NCBI GenBank assembly: GCA_034359265.1
Contig: CP136890.1
Coordinates: forward strand, 31,910,501 to 31,974,500
Direction: 5' to 3'
From: Canna indica
Lineage: Eukaryota; Streptophyta; Magnoliopsida; Zingiberales; Cannaceae
Length of the DNA: 64,000 nt
A program made the position numbers and the translations under genes. The notes under the pieces are model-generated. The model saw nothing but the letters and a program-made list of their open reading frames with translations, ran no database searches and was not told the origin of the DNA. Position 1 is the stretch's first letter. Each line of letters starts with the position of its first letter. Shown here piece after piece: positions 12,501-23,342 of this stretch.

Positions 12501-14296
12501 AATCTACCAATTGCTCATTATTGTGTACCTAAATCAATCCTCAAATCATGAAATCACATATAAGATAATTTGATAATTCACACAAAATCTTAAAAATAAT
12601 TTTTGAAATCACATGAACCATTGAAATCCACACACATAAGAAATCATTGTATACAAGTAATTTCGAAATACATTGTGCTAGTCAATATTTACATTGTTTC
12701 AAAGTTTAAAAGTTTCAAAAATACATATAAGATAATTCTGTCCTTCCAAGAAGCTGATCCTTGCCCTTCTTCCTTTTTACCTGCATGTAAAAACAAAAGA
12801 AACAATGAGATAATGAAATGAGGAATACCAAGTTTGTAACTAAATTATCTAATGCTCAACTATGCTTCCAGCACTATTTAACTATAAAATGCTCAACTAT
12901 GTAATCAAAACAAGTATACTAACTGCAACAGTAAAAAATTGAAAAGAATATGGAAAGAACTCACGCAAAGATGACACTCCAATTCTTTCAAAAAAATTCT
13001 TCAACAAGAGAGTTTTTTGTCAACATCCCATCATGACATATTAACACACTTGCTACTCCATTAAGGAATTGATTACACCAAGAAGGATTCTATTCACTTG
13101 AGCTTTGTTTACTATTTCTCTCATTTCCGTATATGTTGGGGTTGAGTAGGTAGAAGCATATATATGTTATTTCGTGTACTTATATGATGTATGGATCGGT
13201 ATTTCAGTAAGTTCAGTGCTTATCTGACTTGCAACTTTCCAATGTCAAATGCTGTAGTGATTGAATAATTGAATATTTATTTTAGCCATGCAAATTTTCC
13301 TTATTTTGTATTTTTCCATATGACATGAGCACGGGTTATTAATATTCCTATATGGCCATTTGATCTCATTCACCTCTCAGAATTGAACACTTGGACATAT
13401 AACTGTTCAGATCCTTATGTCCAATGGCCACATCAATGCGGCATTGGCATCCATACTTACAAGGGCCAGTATCCATCACTATCAACTTCAATCAGTCTTA
13501 TTTCTTGTTTTGCAATACATTTTTCTTTTTCCATTAGAGACATTTTACACTTCTGTGTAACTATAATATAATCATAACCACTATAGCCTGTTATCTTTGA
13601 TTTTTTTTACCTAATTAGATATTATATCAGTATTTTTTTGAAAAGAATCAACTCTATAAAACAATGAAAGTGGAAAATTTATGAATCCCTCCTCCCTATA
13701 ACTGTGTAGTGGTTCTAGTGGTCCTAAAACTTTACATTTCTCTAAGTTGAGCAGAATAGAGTTCCTGTGTTTATAAGATAGTCTGTAAGAAGGTAGTCTA
13801 AGGTATTTTCTGCATGCATGCATAACAAACTTTACCTCTCCAAGAAATGCATGCATGCAGTCTTCACTTACTGAATCAAACTATAAGCACATTCCAAGAG
13901 AAAGATTAGACAGGGCTCTTAGTGACATCATATTTCTCAAAAAAAGAAATGGTTCTACATGAATAAGACTCATATAATCATACCATGTTCTAATTCAAAT
14001 CAGAATAAGGAGAATAAAATATCCTAGCTAGGGTGAAAAACAAAGTAGGTATGATAGTGGGATCTGAACTGAATGCCATCAGGCTTTCCCCCGCTACAAC
14101 ACTTTTAATACTGCTCATCAATGGGAACTCATGACATATTACACTGATTTCCTCAAGTTTCAGGTGTCAATTTCTGCACCATATTCACATGCTCATTGGA
14201 GCTATATGCTTATAATATGTCACATTGCCTAGTTTATCTGCATTAATGTTCTGGTTAGAAATAATCACCATCCTTAGCATCACAGTAATTTCTCAT
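12501..14296. other. CACTA interior, no recognised content
   Basis: This AT-rich filler lies between the subterminal array and the LRR kinase fragment. Short ORFs here match no family I know. A small KKEEGQGS-like reading on the - strand near 12770, between AG and GT, could be another captured exon but is too short to assign. Confidence 0.4.
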
Positions 14297-14842
14297 ATGG
14301 GTTATTCTACCACCACTATCACAGTACTCTACCTGTCCTTCATCCTTTCATATCTTCTTCTCAGCCAAGACTTGCATGTTCATGCAAGAGATAGTGCCGA
14401 TGAAAGGCCGGCGCTTTTAGAATTCAGAAAAGCCATAGAGAATTCCAAGGTGCTCAGTAATTGGAATGATTCAATTCAACACTGTCACTGGATAGGCATC
14501 AGCTGCAAGCAAGGAAGGGTAATCAGTCTCAACCTCACTAACAAATCTCTACAGGGAACAATCTCACCATCTTTGTCCAACCTTTCACAACTTTCTCTTG
14601 TGGATCTCTCATACAATTTCCTTCAAGGGTCCATTCCTGTTGAGCTAGGAGAATTGTCTAACCTTGCTTATCTTGATCTCAGTATAATAACAGGTTGCAA
14701 CATGGAATACGAAATACCTTTGGCAAGCTTGCTAAACTAGGGTTCTTAGACCTTTCTGTCAATCAGCTCGAAGGCAAACTTCCTACGTCCATCTTCTACA
14801 ATTGCACATGGTTGTACTCATTGCTCCTTCATGACAATTCTC
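14297..14842 (+). pseudogene. Captured fragment of an LRR receptor-like kinase (N-terminal part, At2g24130-like)
   Basis: It opens with a Met and a hydrophobic signal-peptide-like stretch. The LRR N-terminal cap follows (ALLEFRKAIENSKVLSNWN, then HCHWIGISC), and then LRR units of the LxxLxLSxNxLxGxIP type. Near 14684 two extra bases (ATAATAACAGG context) break the frame. The LRR continues in another frame as KLGFLDLSVNQLEGKLPTS and stops around 14842. There are no further LRRs, transmembrane segment or kinase domain. Only the 5' part was taken from the parent gene, and this copy is dead. It lies inside the CACTA element. Confidence 0.85.
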
Positions 14843-14951
14843 ACACTTGCATATAAGCATTGAATAGTTACAAATTCCTACGAGTTATGTGAATATATTT
14901 GCTTTCATATAAAGTTAAGTATCATCTGTTATGCCCTTGTTCTTTTTACAG

Positions 14952-15068
14952 GTCTGGAAGGATGTTGATGGTGTTTTGACATGTGATCCTAATATATATC
15001 CAAATGCAATACCCGTTCCACATTTGACATTTGAAGAGGCAGTTGAGCTTGCCTATTTTGGGGCACAG
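14952..15068 (+). pseudogene. Captured exon of aspartokinase
   Basis: One clean 117-nt, phase-0 exon sits between a pyrimidine-rich TTTTTACAG acceptor and a GTATGC donor. It encodes 39 residues containing DVDGVLTCDPNIYPNA and LTFEEAVELAYFGAQ. These are the conserved nucleotide/aspartate-site region of aspartate kinase, the first enzyme of the Lys/Thr/Met pathway. The flanking bases look like the native introns, but the neighbouring exons are absent. It sits 110 bp after the LRR fragment, from an unrelated gene. Confidence 0.88.
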
Positions 15069-15295
15069 GTATGCCTGCCTCTGTAGTTTGTACATGATTT
15101 TTGTTGACTTCATTTTTTCTTGATAATACATGTGTAAATGGTTTAACTTTATTGTACTGCACCTATTCTTATGGTGCTTTTAGTTTCAGCAAAAGAAGAT
15201 TTGCAAACTTGCAATAATTTGATGTGTGAATTGGATGCCTATAAACAAAAGAAGATTCTGAGAATTCATTCTCAGCAAGTCAGCATGCTGAACAT

Positions 15296-15325
15296 AGCAT
15301 GCTGAGAATTCATTCTCAGCATGCT
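15296..15325. repeat. 30-bp palindrome
   Basis: The arms AGCATGCTGAGAAT and ATTCTCAGCATGCT are exact reverse complements separated by two bases (TC). Partial copies lie just before and after it (CTGAGAATTCATTCTCAGCA at about 15258, and a CATGCTGCCATGC run). It is a small local hairpin in the CACTA interior. Confidence 0.85.
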
Positions 15326-15689
15326 GCCATGCTACCATGAGATTGATGATTTTGGGAGCTCAAAAGTTCCTTGATTCATCATGCACAAAATCTTCACTTG
15401 TCCTGTAGTTAGCCTAATTCGTAGGGGTGCTTGTTGAAGTAATTGCACAAACTAAATTAAATTTGCTTTCATATATTTAGTCTACAAAAGACCTCATTGA
15501 TAGTTTAATTTACTGACCTTCATCACACGGTTTCTCAATTCAACTGGTAATCTTGGCTCTACTAGAACCAAAGCCTTGCACGCACTCAAAGCAAGAGCAT
15601 GGGAAGAATGGAATTTGAATCACACAAAAGAGAGGGATAGAACCCTTAGGTCAAAAGCATTTCTCTATGATCTCAACTGAAAATAATAA

Positions 15690-15741
15690 AAATTGTCTGT
15701 TGTTAATAAATCTGTCGGTGAAACCTTGTTTCCTTGTAGTG
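15690..15741. mobile_element. Internal relic of a CACTA right end
   Basis: AATCTGTCGGTGAAACC followed by TTCCTTGTAGTG reproduces the right terminus of the enclosing element, with its subterminal motif. It is followed by TTT rather than CAA, so it does not pair with the 11968 end. It is probably the end of a second element absorbed into this one. Confidence 0.65.
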
Positions 15742-16226
15742 TTTATACCATGAAGGATATCAAACTCAAGCAATCAGAAAGCTAACCATAGAATATCTAA
15801 ATCATCAAATGTAAAGGCAGATATAAGAATTAAGTACTGATGGTGTGGTTGTCAAGCAATACTCTACGTGTCAACTCCCTTAGTAAATAAAAGAGTGCAA
15901 TTCATAAGCTCTATTGCAATTATGCATTCAGTAATATTTCAATATAAAAATTATCTGAAGATGGAAGCAGAAAGCATGACTAGTATTCTCATTCAAGCAT
16001 ATATTTTAGCATCATAATTTAGCTTCTTGCACACATATGCTAATCATCAAATTTAATGCTTTTGACCTTGTACTAAGGAGCATCAATAAAAAAAGTACAG
16101 GATTGTTATGAGAGAAAGTACAAATAGAACATAATTAGGAAGTATAGAGCCACTTGCAAGAAAGACAAAAATGATAAAACCCTTATACTGATATAAGTGA
16201 TACTTATATGTATCTTTTAATATACT

Positions 16227-16271
16227 GATATGTATCATACTGATATAAGTGATATCAGTATGATACATATC
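16227..16271. repeat. Perfect 20-bp hairpin with 5-base loop
   Basis: The arm GATATGTATCATACTGATAT (16227-16246), the loop AAGTG and an exact complementary arm (16252-16271) form a stem. Related GATATCAGTATGATACTGAT sequence recurs near 16635, and partial copies lie at 16180-16215. The locus resembles a small foldback element. Confidence 0.8.
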
Positions 16272-17310
16272 ATACTAATATGGTATGTCTGACAATATTT
16301 TGGCAGAAAAAGAAAAGACTATATTTAGAAAAACATGAAAGTGAAAGAGAGATGGAGCTAAGCAAACTTTTTGTGGACTAGTATAAGGTAGTCTATATTT
16401 TGGCAGTCTCAGGATGAACTTGGTCTTACACGTAACTAAGGAGTACATTGAATATCCTAGTGCATGTGTGACAATAAACATCATGGTTGTGTTGCATTTC
16501 ACACACAGAGGAAAACCTTATGCTAAAATTAATAAATGAAATTTTCAAATGCTGCTAGCATCAAATTGTGTTTGTGGAAGTGATGATGCTTGAGCCCTAA
16601 TGGAAAAGAACCACTCTCTTCTTCCCACTTCCTTGATATCAGTATGATACTGATATGTATCAAACCAGTGACAAACCAGTGACATTTGGATTCAGAAGAA
16701 GGATGAAATCCCAGCAAACAGGCATAAAATGCTACTTTAGCAAATCCATATGCTGAAGAGGAACCAAAGTCATACATAGCAATTAAGTTATGTTTGGTGG
16801 TATAGATATGTTTAATTTACAATTAGTATGGAGCTAATTCAGTATGGGATACTCTTTTAGACTTTGTATTTTTTTTGTACTACTGGCCAAGGAAGACATT
16901 CTTAACGTATGCAGTATTAAATGTATTTTTTTTTGTACTTTGTATATCATGCTTTCTAAAGATGCCAACCGGTAAGGAAAACCATAAAAATTCTTCATTC
17001 ACATGTGAAGAAAGGTTTTAATGGATGCAACACAAATTAGATTCTAGATTCCTATATGGATTGGTAAATCAAGATTAACACCACAGTCTTAGAATTTGTT
17101 CACCTTAAATTGAACTATCAAAGAAATTCTAGCTATATGGCAGATCAACATGTCAAAAAGAAATGTAAATCATGCGAACACATAACTTAGAGTCAAACGG
17201 TTATTATTGATACAACCCTCCCCAACTTTCTAGTGACAAGTACATGAAAATTAGAAATATTATGCTCCCAGGGAAAGAGTCAAGTTAACATATATAGCTA
17301 TTGAGAATCT

Positions 17311-17369
17311 TACAATGTCATAGGTGTTCAGCCTTTTGACATCAATTCCCCGAGCTGACAAGCCTCTCT
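17311..17369 (-). other. Possible captured exon, unidentified
   Basis: On the - strand, between a CTATTCAG acceptor and a GTAAGA donor, one frame reads RGLSARGIDVKRLNTYDI. The exon-like borders and clean frame resemble the captured exons on either side, but I cannot name the parent gene. Confidence 0.35.
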
Positions 17370-17742
17370 CTGAATAGATGATACAAGTATACCAAAGTAA
17401 GCATTGACTAATGACTATGCACATCCTAGTCAAAAAGTAAATAAAAAATTAACTGATGACTATGCACATCCTACCAAAGTAAGCATTGAAGAAAGGTTTG
17501 CACAAGGAAACGAGATATACAAATTGAAAAATGACTAGTTGAAGTATCAAGTAGTCAACTATCTCTTAGTAATGTGTAGTTGAAGTATCTTATGAGGCCT
17601 TTGCAAAAATTATTTAAAGAATCCAAACTCTAGGAAAACATTTAGATAAGATGCATATATTGACAATTAAAATATTGAAAGTTATATATGTATTAAACAA
17701 GAAAGCCTACTTTGATATATTCTACAAAATTAGAGAGTAAAC

Positions 17743-17850
17743 CTTGGTTATCATCCTGCATCTCCTCTGTTGTACCTTCATCATTAACAGAAAATGCCCC
17801 TTCCCACTTTTAAAACTCCAAAGCTACAGCTTCCTCTTTGCTTTCTAAGC
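17743..17850 (-). pseudogene. Captured fragment of DDRGK domain-containing protein 1 (UFBP1)
   Basis: The - strand reads KEEAVALEF, a stop codon, then KWEGAFSVNDEGTTEEMQ and DDNQ, ending at a GT donor. This is the segment of the plant DDRGK1/UFBP1 protein just before its winged-helix/PCI-like domain (normally followed by a DFVEYIKKHK-like block). The family protein is an ER-associated factor of the UFM1 conjugation system. The in-frame TAA where a Gln or Glu codon is expected shows that the copy has decayed. Neighbouring exons of the parent gene are not seen. Confidence 0.7.
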
Positions 17851-18294
17851 CATAGCATCTTATACTTCATAGAATCACAATAACAAGCATGTATCAGATA
17901 TAAGAATCTAGAATCTATATGAAACATAATCAGTAAGTTAATTACTTGACATTCCATGTGATTTCTCTGTGTTTCCTTCATCAAGTATCAATCCATGGTA
18001 GTAGTATGCAGCCGCCTATTAGAAAACAGAAGATCATGTGTAATAATAAACTAAGTGTTTGTATGACTTTTATGCAATAAGGTTATCTTTGATTAAGACG
18101 ACCTCTTTTAAGGTGGAGACTTGAAGAGTTGTCTAGGAAAGAACTCACTGTAAAGTCCATGTGAAAGGAAAAATGAGTTAGAGAGCTCCAAATAAGTTTT
18201 CTATAGCCAATTAATAATAGAAATTTTAGGATATTCCAAAATAGAATGCTGACAAGTATTGCGAATAAAGTTGTGATGAGAACCTCAAGATAAA

Positions 18295-18412
18295 TAAACC
18301 AGGTTTGTGGAGGTATTTTAGGAAGAACATATCGAATAGAACAATCCAAATAACCTACTGCTTTCAACAAAATATCAATCGAGTTTCTTATTCTCTCTAT
18401 AGTCAATGCCAA
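18295..18412 (-). pseudogene. Probable captured fragment of a BRO1-domain (BROX-like) protein
   Basis: The - strand reads RIRNSIDILLKAVGYLDCSI followed by RYVLPKIPPQ, then runs into apparent intron. This resembles the plant BRO1-domain family segment in which a GYLDCA-like helix is followed by HVLPQIPPE. The match is short and made from memory of the family, so it is less certain than the other captures. Confidence 0.45.
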
Positions 18413-19289
18413 AAAAGAAGATAAAATTATGTTTACCCAACTTCATCACAGTAATGGCTTTATATGAGTTATTATGTTAGACATGATTTTGGTTTGCATG
18501 AATTAGGTTTAAGTTCCCCAGATCTCTTAATCTTTCTACTCTAGTGTCCTCTTAGTAGTTTGCTTATTCTAATGGTTCTTGCTAGATTGCTGGTATCCTA
18601 ACATAGTATAGTCAACTGCCAAGGTGCTACCCCTGTTGTGTATGCACTCGCAAGCAAAAGCAATTAATTATATTGTGTCAGTGACGGGCGCCAAGAATAA
18701 CCACATGAGTTGGAAATAAAAATCAGAATTATCATCCTCATAACAAATGTAACTTGAGATATGAAGTAGATTAAACTTGAGTCTATAGTTAGAAACCAGG
18801 GAAAGCAAAGAATAGTTCACCTCATCCCTCGTCCTCAAAAATGCAAACAAAGCACAAGCAATGGCATGTGTACTAGAGAAAAAATTGCAGAAATAAAGTG
18901 GCAAAAAAGAGTTCAAGTGTATGACTAAATGGTTCATAAAAATTAAAAATTATCTACTATTTTCAATATGGGCATAATTGATTTTCTTTGGGCCAATATA
19001 CTCAATACCATGTGAACATGATATCATGATTGTGTCATGTTCACTTTGTAGAGGCAACTTAATAAGGAAAATACTCAAAAGAATACTAACAGATATTCAA
19101 ATTGTGCTATCAATTTATGCTTAGCATATCTTAGTGAAAAAACAGTGACAACAGATATAACCAAGAAGGGTATTTCAAATTTGAAAAATTGAATTGCCTC
19201 AAATTCTGAATTATGTGACGTACGTACTATAGCAATTCAAAGGTACATCAATCTCATGAACCAACATTTTGCAAAATATCTATTGATAA

Positions 19290-19321
19290 AAAATTCGATG
19301 AAGCCTTATTTTCTTGTAGTG
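19290..19321. mobile_element. Second internal relic of a CACTA right end
   Basis: The string GATGAAGCC followed by TTATTTTCTTGTAGTG repeats the terminal pattern of the element, ending at 19321 and followed by AAG. Like the one at 15741, it has no matching left end nearby. Confidence 0.6.
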
Positions 19322-19749
19322 AAGTGACAAACATATACTAGATATCTACGCCCTTGCATGCCCAACCATAATCTTCAAAAGTTCAACAATAATACAAAGG
19401 AATTGCAAAATAGCACCCAAGCCTATGAAGTAAAGAAAAAATATTCAAAATTACAACAAAAGGAACTTTCTTTCTTTATAAAATATAACTTAATAATTAC
19501 ATAAAAATTGTGGTTTAACATAAATTCAAAAATTCAAGTAATCTAGCAAAGAACCACAAGAAACAATATGGTCTACATGAATAAAATCATTACTCAAGCC
19601 ATCAGAAAAAAGAATGCATGGATAATGCATGGATGTAAATGGAACCGATTTGTTATTTTCATGAAAACATGATATGTCCATGATAAATTTATTTAAGGTT
19701 TTAAGCAAAGATGTTTTTCATCTAATGTTCATGTCTTGGATATTCATAC

Positions 19750-19929
19750 CAGATACTCATAAACTCCAGGAGCTTCATTGCTGCCAGCTAGAAAACTACC
19801 CATCATAATAGTGGAAGCTCCTAGAACCAAAGCTTTAATAATGTGTCCTGAATTTGAAATCCCGCCATCAGGAATAACATGCACATCGTGGTCCTTTGCG
19901 AAAGAAGCAACCTTGTAAACAATTGTTGC
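19750..19929 (-). pseudogene. Captured exon of inosine-5'-monophosphate dehydrogenase
   Basis: This is a phase-0 exon of 180 nt (60 residues) with an AG acceptor and a GTATGA donor. It contains [36 protein letters not shown] and [14 protein letters not shown]. This is the IMP-phosphate-binding block that follows the catalytic Cys loop in IMPDH, the enzyme of guanine nucleotide synthesis. The frame is open, but no other IMPDH exon is nearby, so it is a fragment. The flanking introns appear to have come with it. Confidence 0.9.
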
Positions 19930-21299
19930 CTAAACATATGAAAACAAAAACAATATTAGCATCTTTACTAATATCTTATAGATTTGCAAACAAAGATCCA
20001 ATATCATGTCAAAACAAAGATCTAATATCATGTCAGAATTAATATTAGATAAAATGAAACCACTTCAAAATATCTAATGCCTATAACCATTTATCTGAGA
20101 TTAGTTTCAAGTATAAGTTCAACAAGTGAGTTACCTGGATATTACAAGCTAGTTTGAACTTTCAAAGATACATATATTACAGGTCTACTTGGATGATATA
20201 GCACATGTTGAGGAAGACATATATATCCCATCTCATAAACAATGGCTTACATTTCCGATTTAATTAGTTGAGAAAAATGTAGAAAACCATCAAAGGATTA
20301 GGGGAAAAGAACAATGAAACAGGGTAAGGATAAGCAGTCTCAACTCCGTGCTTATGCATCAAAATCTGAAACAAGAAGAAAGACCATACCTTTAAATTAG
20401 AAACCAAGGATAAGTCCCTATTGTAGGCCTTCTGGATTACAAATTAAAAGTGATCATAGATCCTAGACATTAAATTTTAATTAGTGATGAAAGCATAAAT
20501 AAAAGACCAAATAATAATCAGCATTGTTGCCGAATAAATTACAATTAGTGATGAAAGCATACAAACCAAATAGTTTTCATTTGAGTTCAAGCAACAAAAA
20601 CCTAAGTAATAATCTAATGATGTGCATCTAAAACAAACTCAGCACTACTTAACCAAGGAGTAGATTCTTGCTACTTTTAGACTGATATAAGCAAAAAATA
20701 TATTTAGAAGAGCTCAGAAAAAATAAGGTGCATACCTTTCTCTGATGTAGGAATTTGGAGAAGATGAGGATGAGAGATTGAGTCCAAGCCTGAGATCTGT
20801 GCTTAAATATGTCTTCGGGTGAGAAGAAGATCACGAACATGTTGAGCCCAAAACCTGAGGAAGCGAAGAGGTGAGGAGATGCAGTAAAGAGGTGAGGAGA
20901 TGCAGTAGAGGAGGTGAGGCTGATCCGAAAAAGAGAAGCGAAGATAGGAGGTGAGGCTGACCGTGTTACTAAAGGAGGGAGAAGTGGAGGAGGAAAGACA
21001 GGTCTGGAAAAGAGAAAGAGAGAGTGTAAAATACCTTTTGAGCGAGATGGGCTCAGAGACGGGCGAGGTGAGCACTAGAGGGAGGCGAGCGCCAGCGATC
21101 GCGCAGCGAGGCGTTGTAGGGAACAGAGAGTTTGTCGGCTGGGAAAGGATATATTGCAAAGGGTTAGGGAAAGAGTGGGTTGGTCCGGTAGGGAAAGGAG
21201 CGCGGATTTGATTTAGAAATTAAATTAGAGCGCGGTTTTTAGCCGATGGTAGAGGGAAAAAAAAGTTGGTCGGCTGAAATAAAAGAGGGAAAGAAAAAA

Positions 21300-21431
21300 A
21301 TAATAAATTTATAAATTTCGTAGGTTGAATTACCAACGGATTAACTATCTGTCGGTAATTTTGTCGGTGATAGCAATAAAATAAATTCGTCGGTAATAAA
21401 TCCGTTGGTGAAAGTCTGTTTTCTTGTAGTG
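21300..21431. repeat. Right subterminal repeats and terminus of the CACTA element
   Basis: A few copies of the CCAACGGATTAA / CTGTCGGTAATT motif precede the terminal CTTGTAGTG. The set is much shorter than the left array. A GC-richer block (20950-21240) lies just inside it. Confidence 0.85.
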
Positions 21432-21705
21432 CAACTTCATAAGTCAACACGTTGACCTAATTAAAATGCTTAAGTTGAAGTTAATCATCAACTTGAGTCT
21501 TGATCTCACTATCAAGACCCAAGTTAAACTAACTCATAAAACCAAATCATACACACATAACACTAATTATTAACTATCAACTTCATAGGCCTTAATCACT
21601 CGTCTAATGCTTAAGCTGAAGTTGATGGTAGCACACCCATCAAATCTTATAAGCCAGCACCACATCAAATATACTTTTAATGTGAGACTAAACTAGGGTA
21701 TAACA

Positions 21706-22140
21706 TCACGGGTCGGATCGGGATGGATTTAGGGAAAAAACTAATTCAACCTGACTAAGTGTAATCGGGTCAGGTTCAAAAATTTTCACCTCTCAAACCC
21801 GACCCAACCTGACCTAGTTCGGGTCGGGTCGAGTAATTGGGTTTATCCGTTTAGGTAAAAATATGTTTTTAATAATAAATTTTTAAAAATTTTGAAAAAA
21901 AATTAATAAATAAATATTTTAGATATATAATATTTAAAAATAATTTTAAAAATATAAATAATCGGATCATCGGGTTTCAAATTCTAAAATCTGAGACCCG
22001 ACCCGATTATGGTCGGATTTGGTCGGATTGTACCCGACCCAATCCGATTACCTAACCCCACCCAACCCAAATAGGTCGGGTCGGGTTCTCGAGTTCATTG
22101 GGTCGAGTCGACCCAATGAACGACCCTAATATAAATACAT
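21706..22140. repeat. Element rich in GGGTCGGGT / ACCCGACCC motifs
   Basis: GGGTCGGGTC-type words and their complements occur throughout. At the right end TTCATTGGGTCGA is followed by its own complement TCGACCCAATGAA, an almost perfect palindrome. The organisation resembles non-autonomous DNA elements of plants. Neither a terminal repeat pair nor a target duplication was clear. Confidence 0.45.
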
Positions 22141-22476
22141 TATATGTGGTATGTTACAGCTTATTTGAAATAAACAAAAAAGAATAGTATGCAAATGAAA
22201 TTAAATTTTATAGTTTAATTAAATTTTCTTACTTGAAAATCTAAGAATATGATAATTGAAATTTTCAAAGCGTAATGTAATAACCTTTGGGATTTATTTG
22301 GGGAGTCATTCTTAGTGTTTTGATGTGTTTCAACCAAATGATGTGTAGGAAGGGTTATTTGAGCCATTTGAATGAGATTTGTGATTTTCGGTACTCCGGG
22401 TCCAAAAGTTTTTCCCAAGTATGTATTAAGGAGAGCTATATGATATATGCATCTTCTTGGCACCAAAAGTTTCGAT
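22141..22476. other. Unassigned repeat-like DNA left of the SIRE-like LTR
   Basis: Short ORFs on both strands match nothing I recognise. The TTGGCACCAAAAGTTTCGAT end recurs in altered form near 22848, suggesting old repeat DNA. Confidence 0.3.
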
Positions 22477-23342
22477 TGTTAGCCAAAGATTTTTTAACAT
22501 GATCTTAATCTCAGTTTTGATGATAACAAACATGGAGCTAATGTTTTATTGAGAATTATTTTCAGATTTCATATCGGTTAGCGCTCAACGTGCCCAATAC
22601 GAAAAATCAGAGAAATCGAAAAAATTGGCAAGGACGCTCGTCGTTGCTCAGATTTCGTTGGGAATATAAAGTTTAGATTTAGGGTGTCTAGATAGTGTTG
22701 TAAATCATCATGATGATGCAAAGAAATCCAAAAACCAAATCCAAACTCCAAAACACGAAAACTCAAAAACTCAAAAAAAATAGAAAAGGTCTTGAAATTC
22801 ACTAAGCTTAGGGAGCTCGTTGGAGGGTTATATAATCTAGACATTTTTTTGGCACCAAAAATACTAATAATTGTTCCTTAGGTAAAAACTAGATAACGAG
22901 ATATTTTTAAAGATTTTTTGGAAGCCTTTAGCCTACCCATATTTGACCCGAAAGATTATAAAATTTTTATTTTTTGGAAATTTGTACTAGACTCGATTCT
23001 TAAGTATTTTGATTTTTTAGATATTTTTATTGAATCCAAATGGAGATAATCCTTATATAATATTTATGTTTTAAAATTATTAACGAAGACAGAACTTAAA
23101 GTTAATAAATCTTATATAAGTAGACTTAGCGAAGATGGAATCCAAAAATGAACAAATAAGCAGAAAAATCAGCCAAACCAAGCAGTCTGCCCGGGTTCGA
23201 TCGACCGACTGGTCGACCGGCAGAAGGTGAAGGCATTTCGGTCAACTGACCGGTCGACCGAACGATGCCCAGAATGGGCAGAATGCCTTCGGCCGGTCGA
23301 CCGACAATCGACCGATGATCGACAGACGATCGACCGATCGAT

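Larger units (their letters stand above)
11968..21431. mobile_element. Non-autonomous CACTA (En/Spm-like) transposon carrying host gene fragments (Pack-CACTA), 9.46 kb
   Basis: The left end is CACTACAAGAAAACAG and the right end is its inverted counterpart CTGTTTTCTTGTAGTG. The element is flanked by CAA at 11965-11967 and CAA at 21432-21434, the 3-bp target duplication of the superfamily. The insertion split a TRIM LTR cleanly, and the two sides rejoin into one LTR. Dense subterminal repeats follow the left end and a shorter set precedes the right end. I find no TNP2-type transposase ORF, so it depends on a helper. The interior instead holds exon-sized fragments of unrelated genes: LRR kinase and aspartokinase on the + strand, and DDRGK1, a BRO1-like protein and IMP dehydrogenase on the - strand. 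Confidence 0.9.
11410..21705 (-). mobile_element. TRIM-like LTR element, split by a CACTA insertion
   Basis: Two related LTRs of about 310-325 bp are present. One is 11410-11735. The other starts at 11931, is interrupted at 11967, and resumes at 21432-21705. Both share blocks such as TTCATAAGTCAACA and CCTAATGCTTAAG-like strings and end in (T)ACA on the + strand. Between them are only about 195 bp. On the - strand this holds a primer site TGGTATCAGAGC (complement of 11916-11927, initiator tRNA-Met type) three bases from the LTR, and a purine tract (complement of 11736-11746) just before the other LTR. There is no coding capacity, which is the definition of a TRIM. I could not match a 5-bp target duplication, so the outer ends may be off by a few bases. 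Confidence 0.75.

Noticed and set aside
12153..12510. Repeating peptides (LPTDMYPLV, VGITDRYVS) in overlapping ORFs on both strands
   Set aside because: They are translations of the CACTA subterminal DNA array. All frames are open because the repeat lacks stops.
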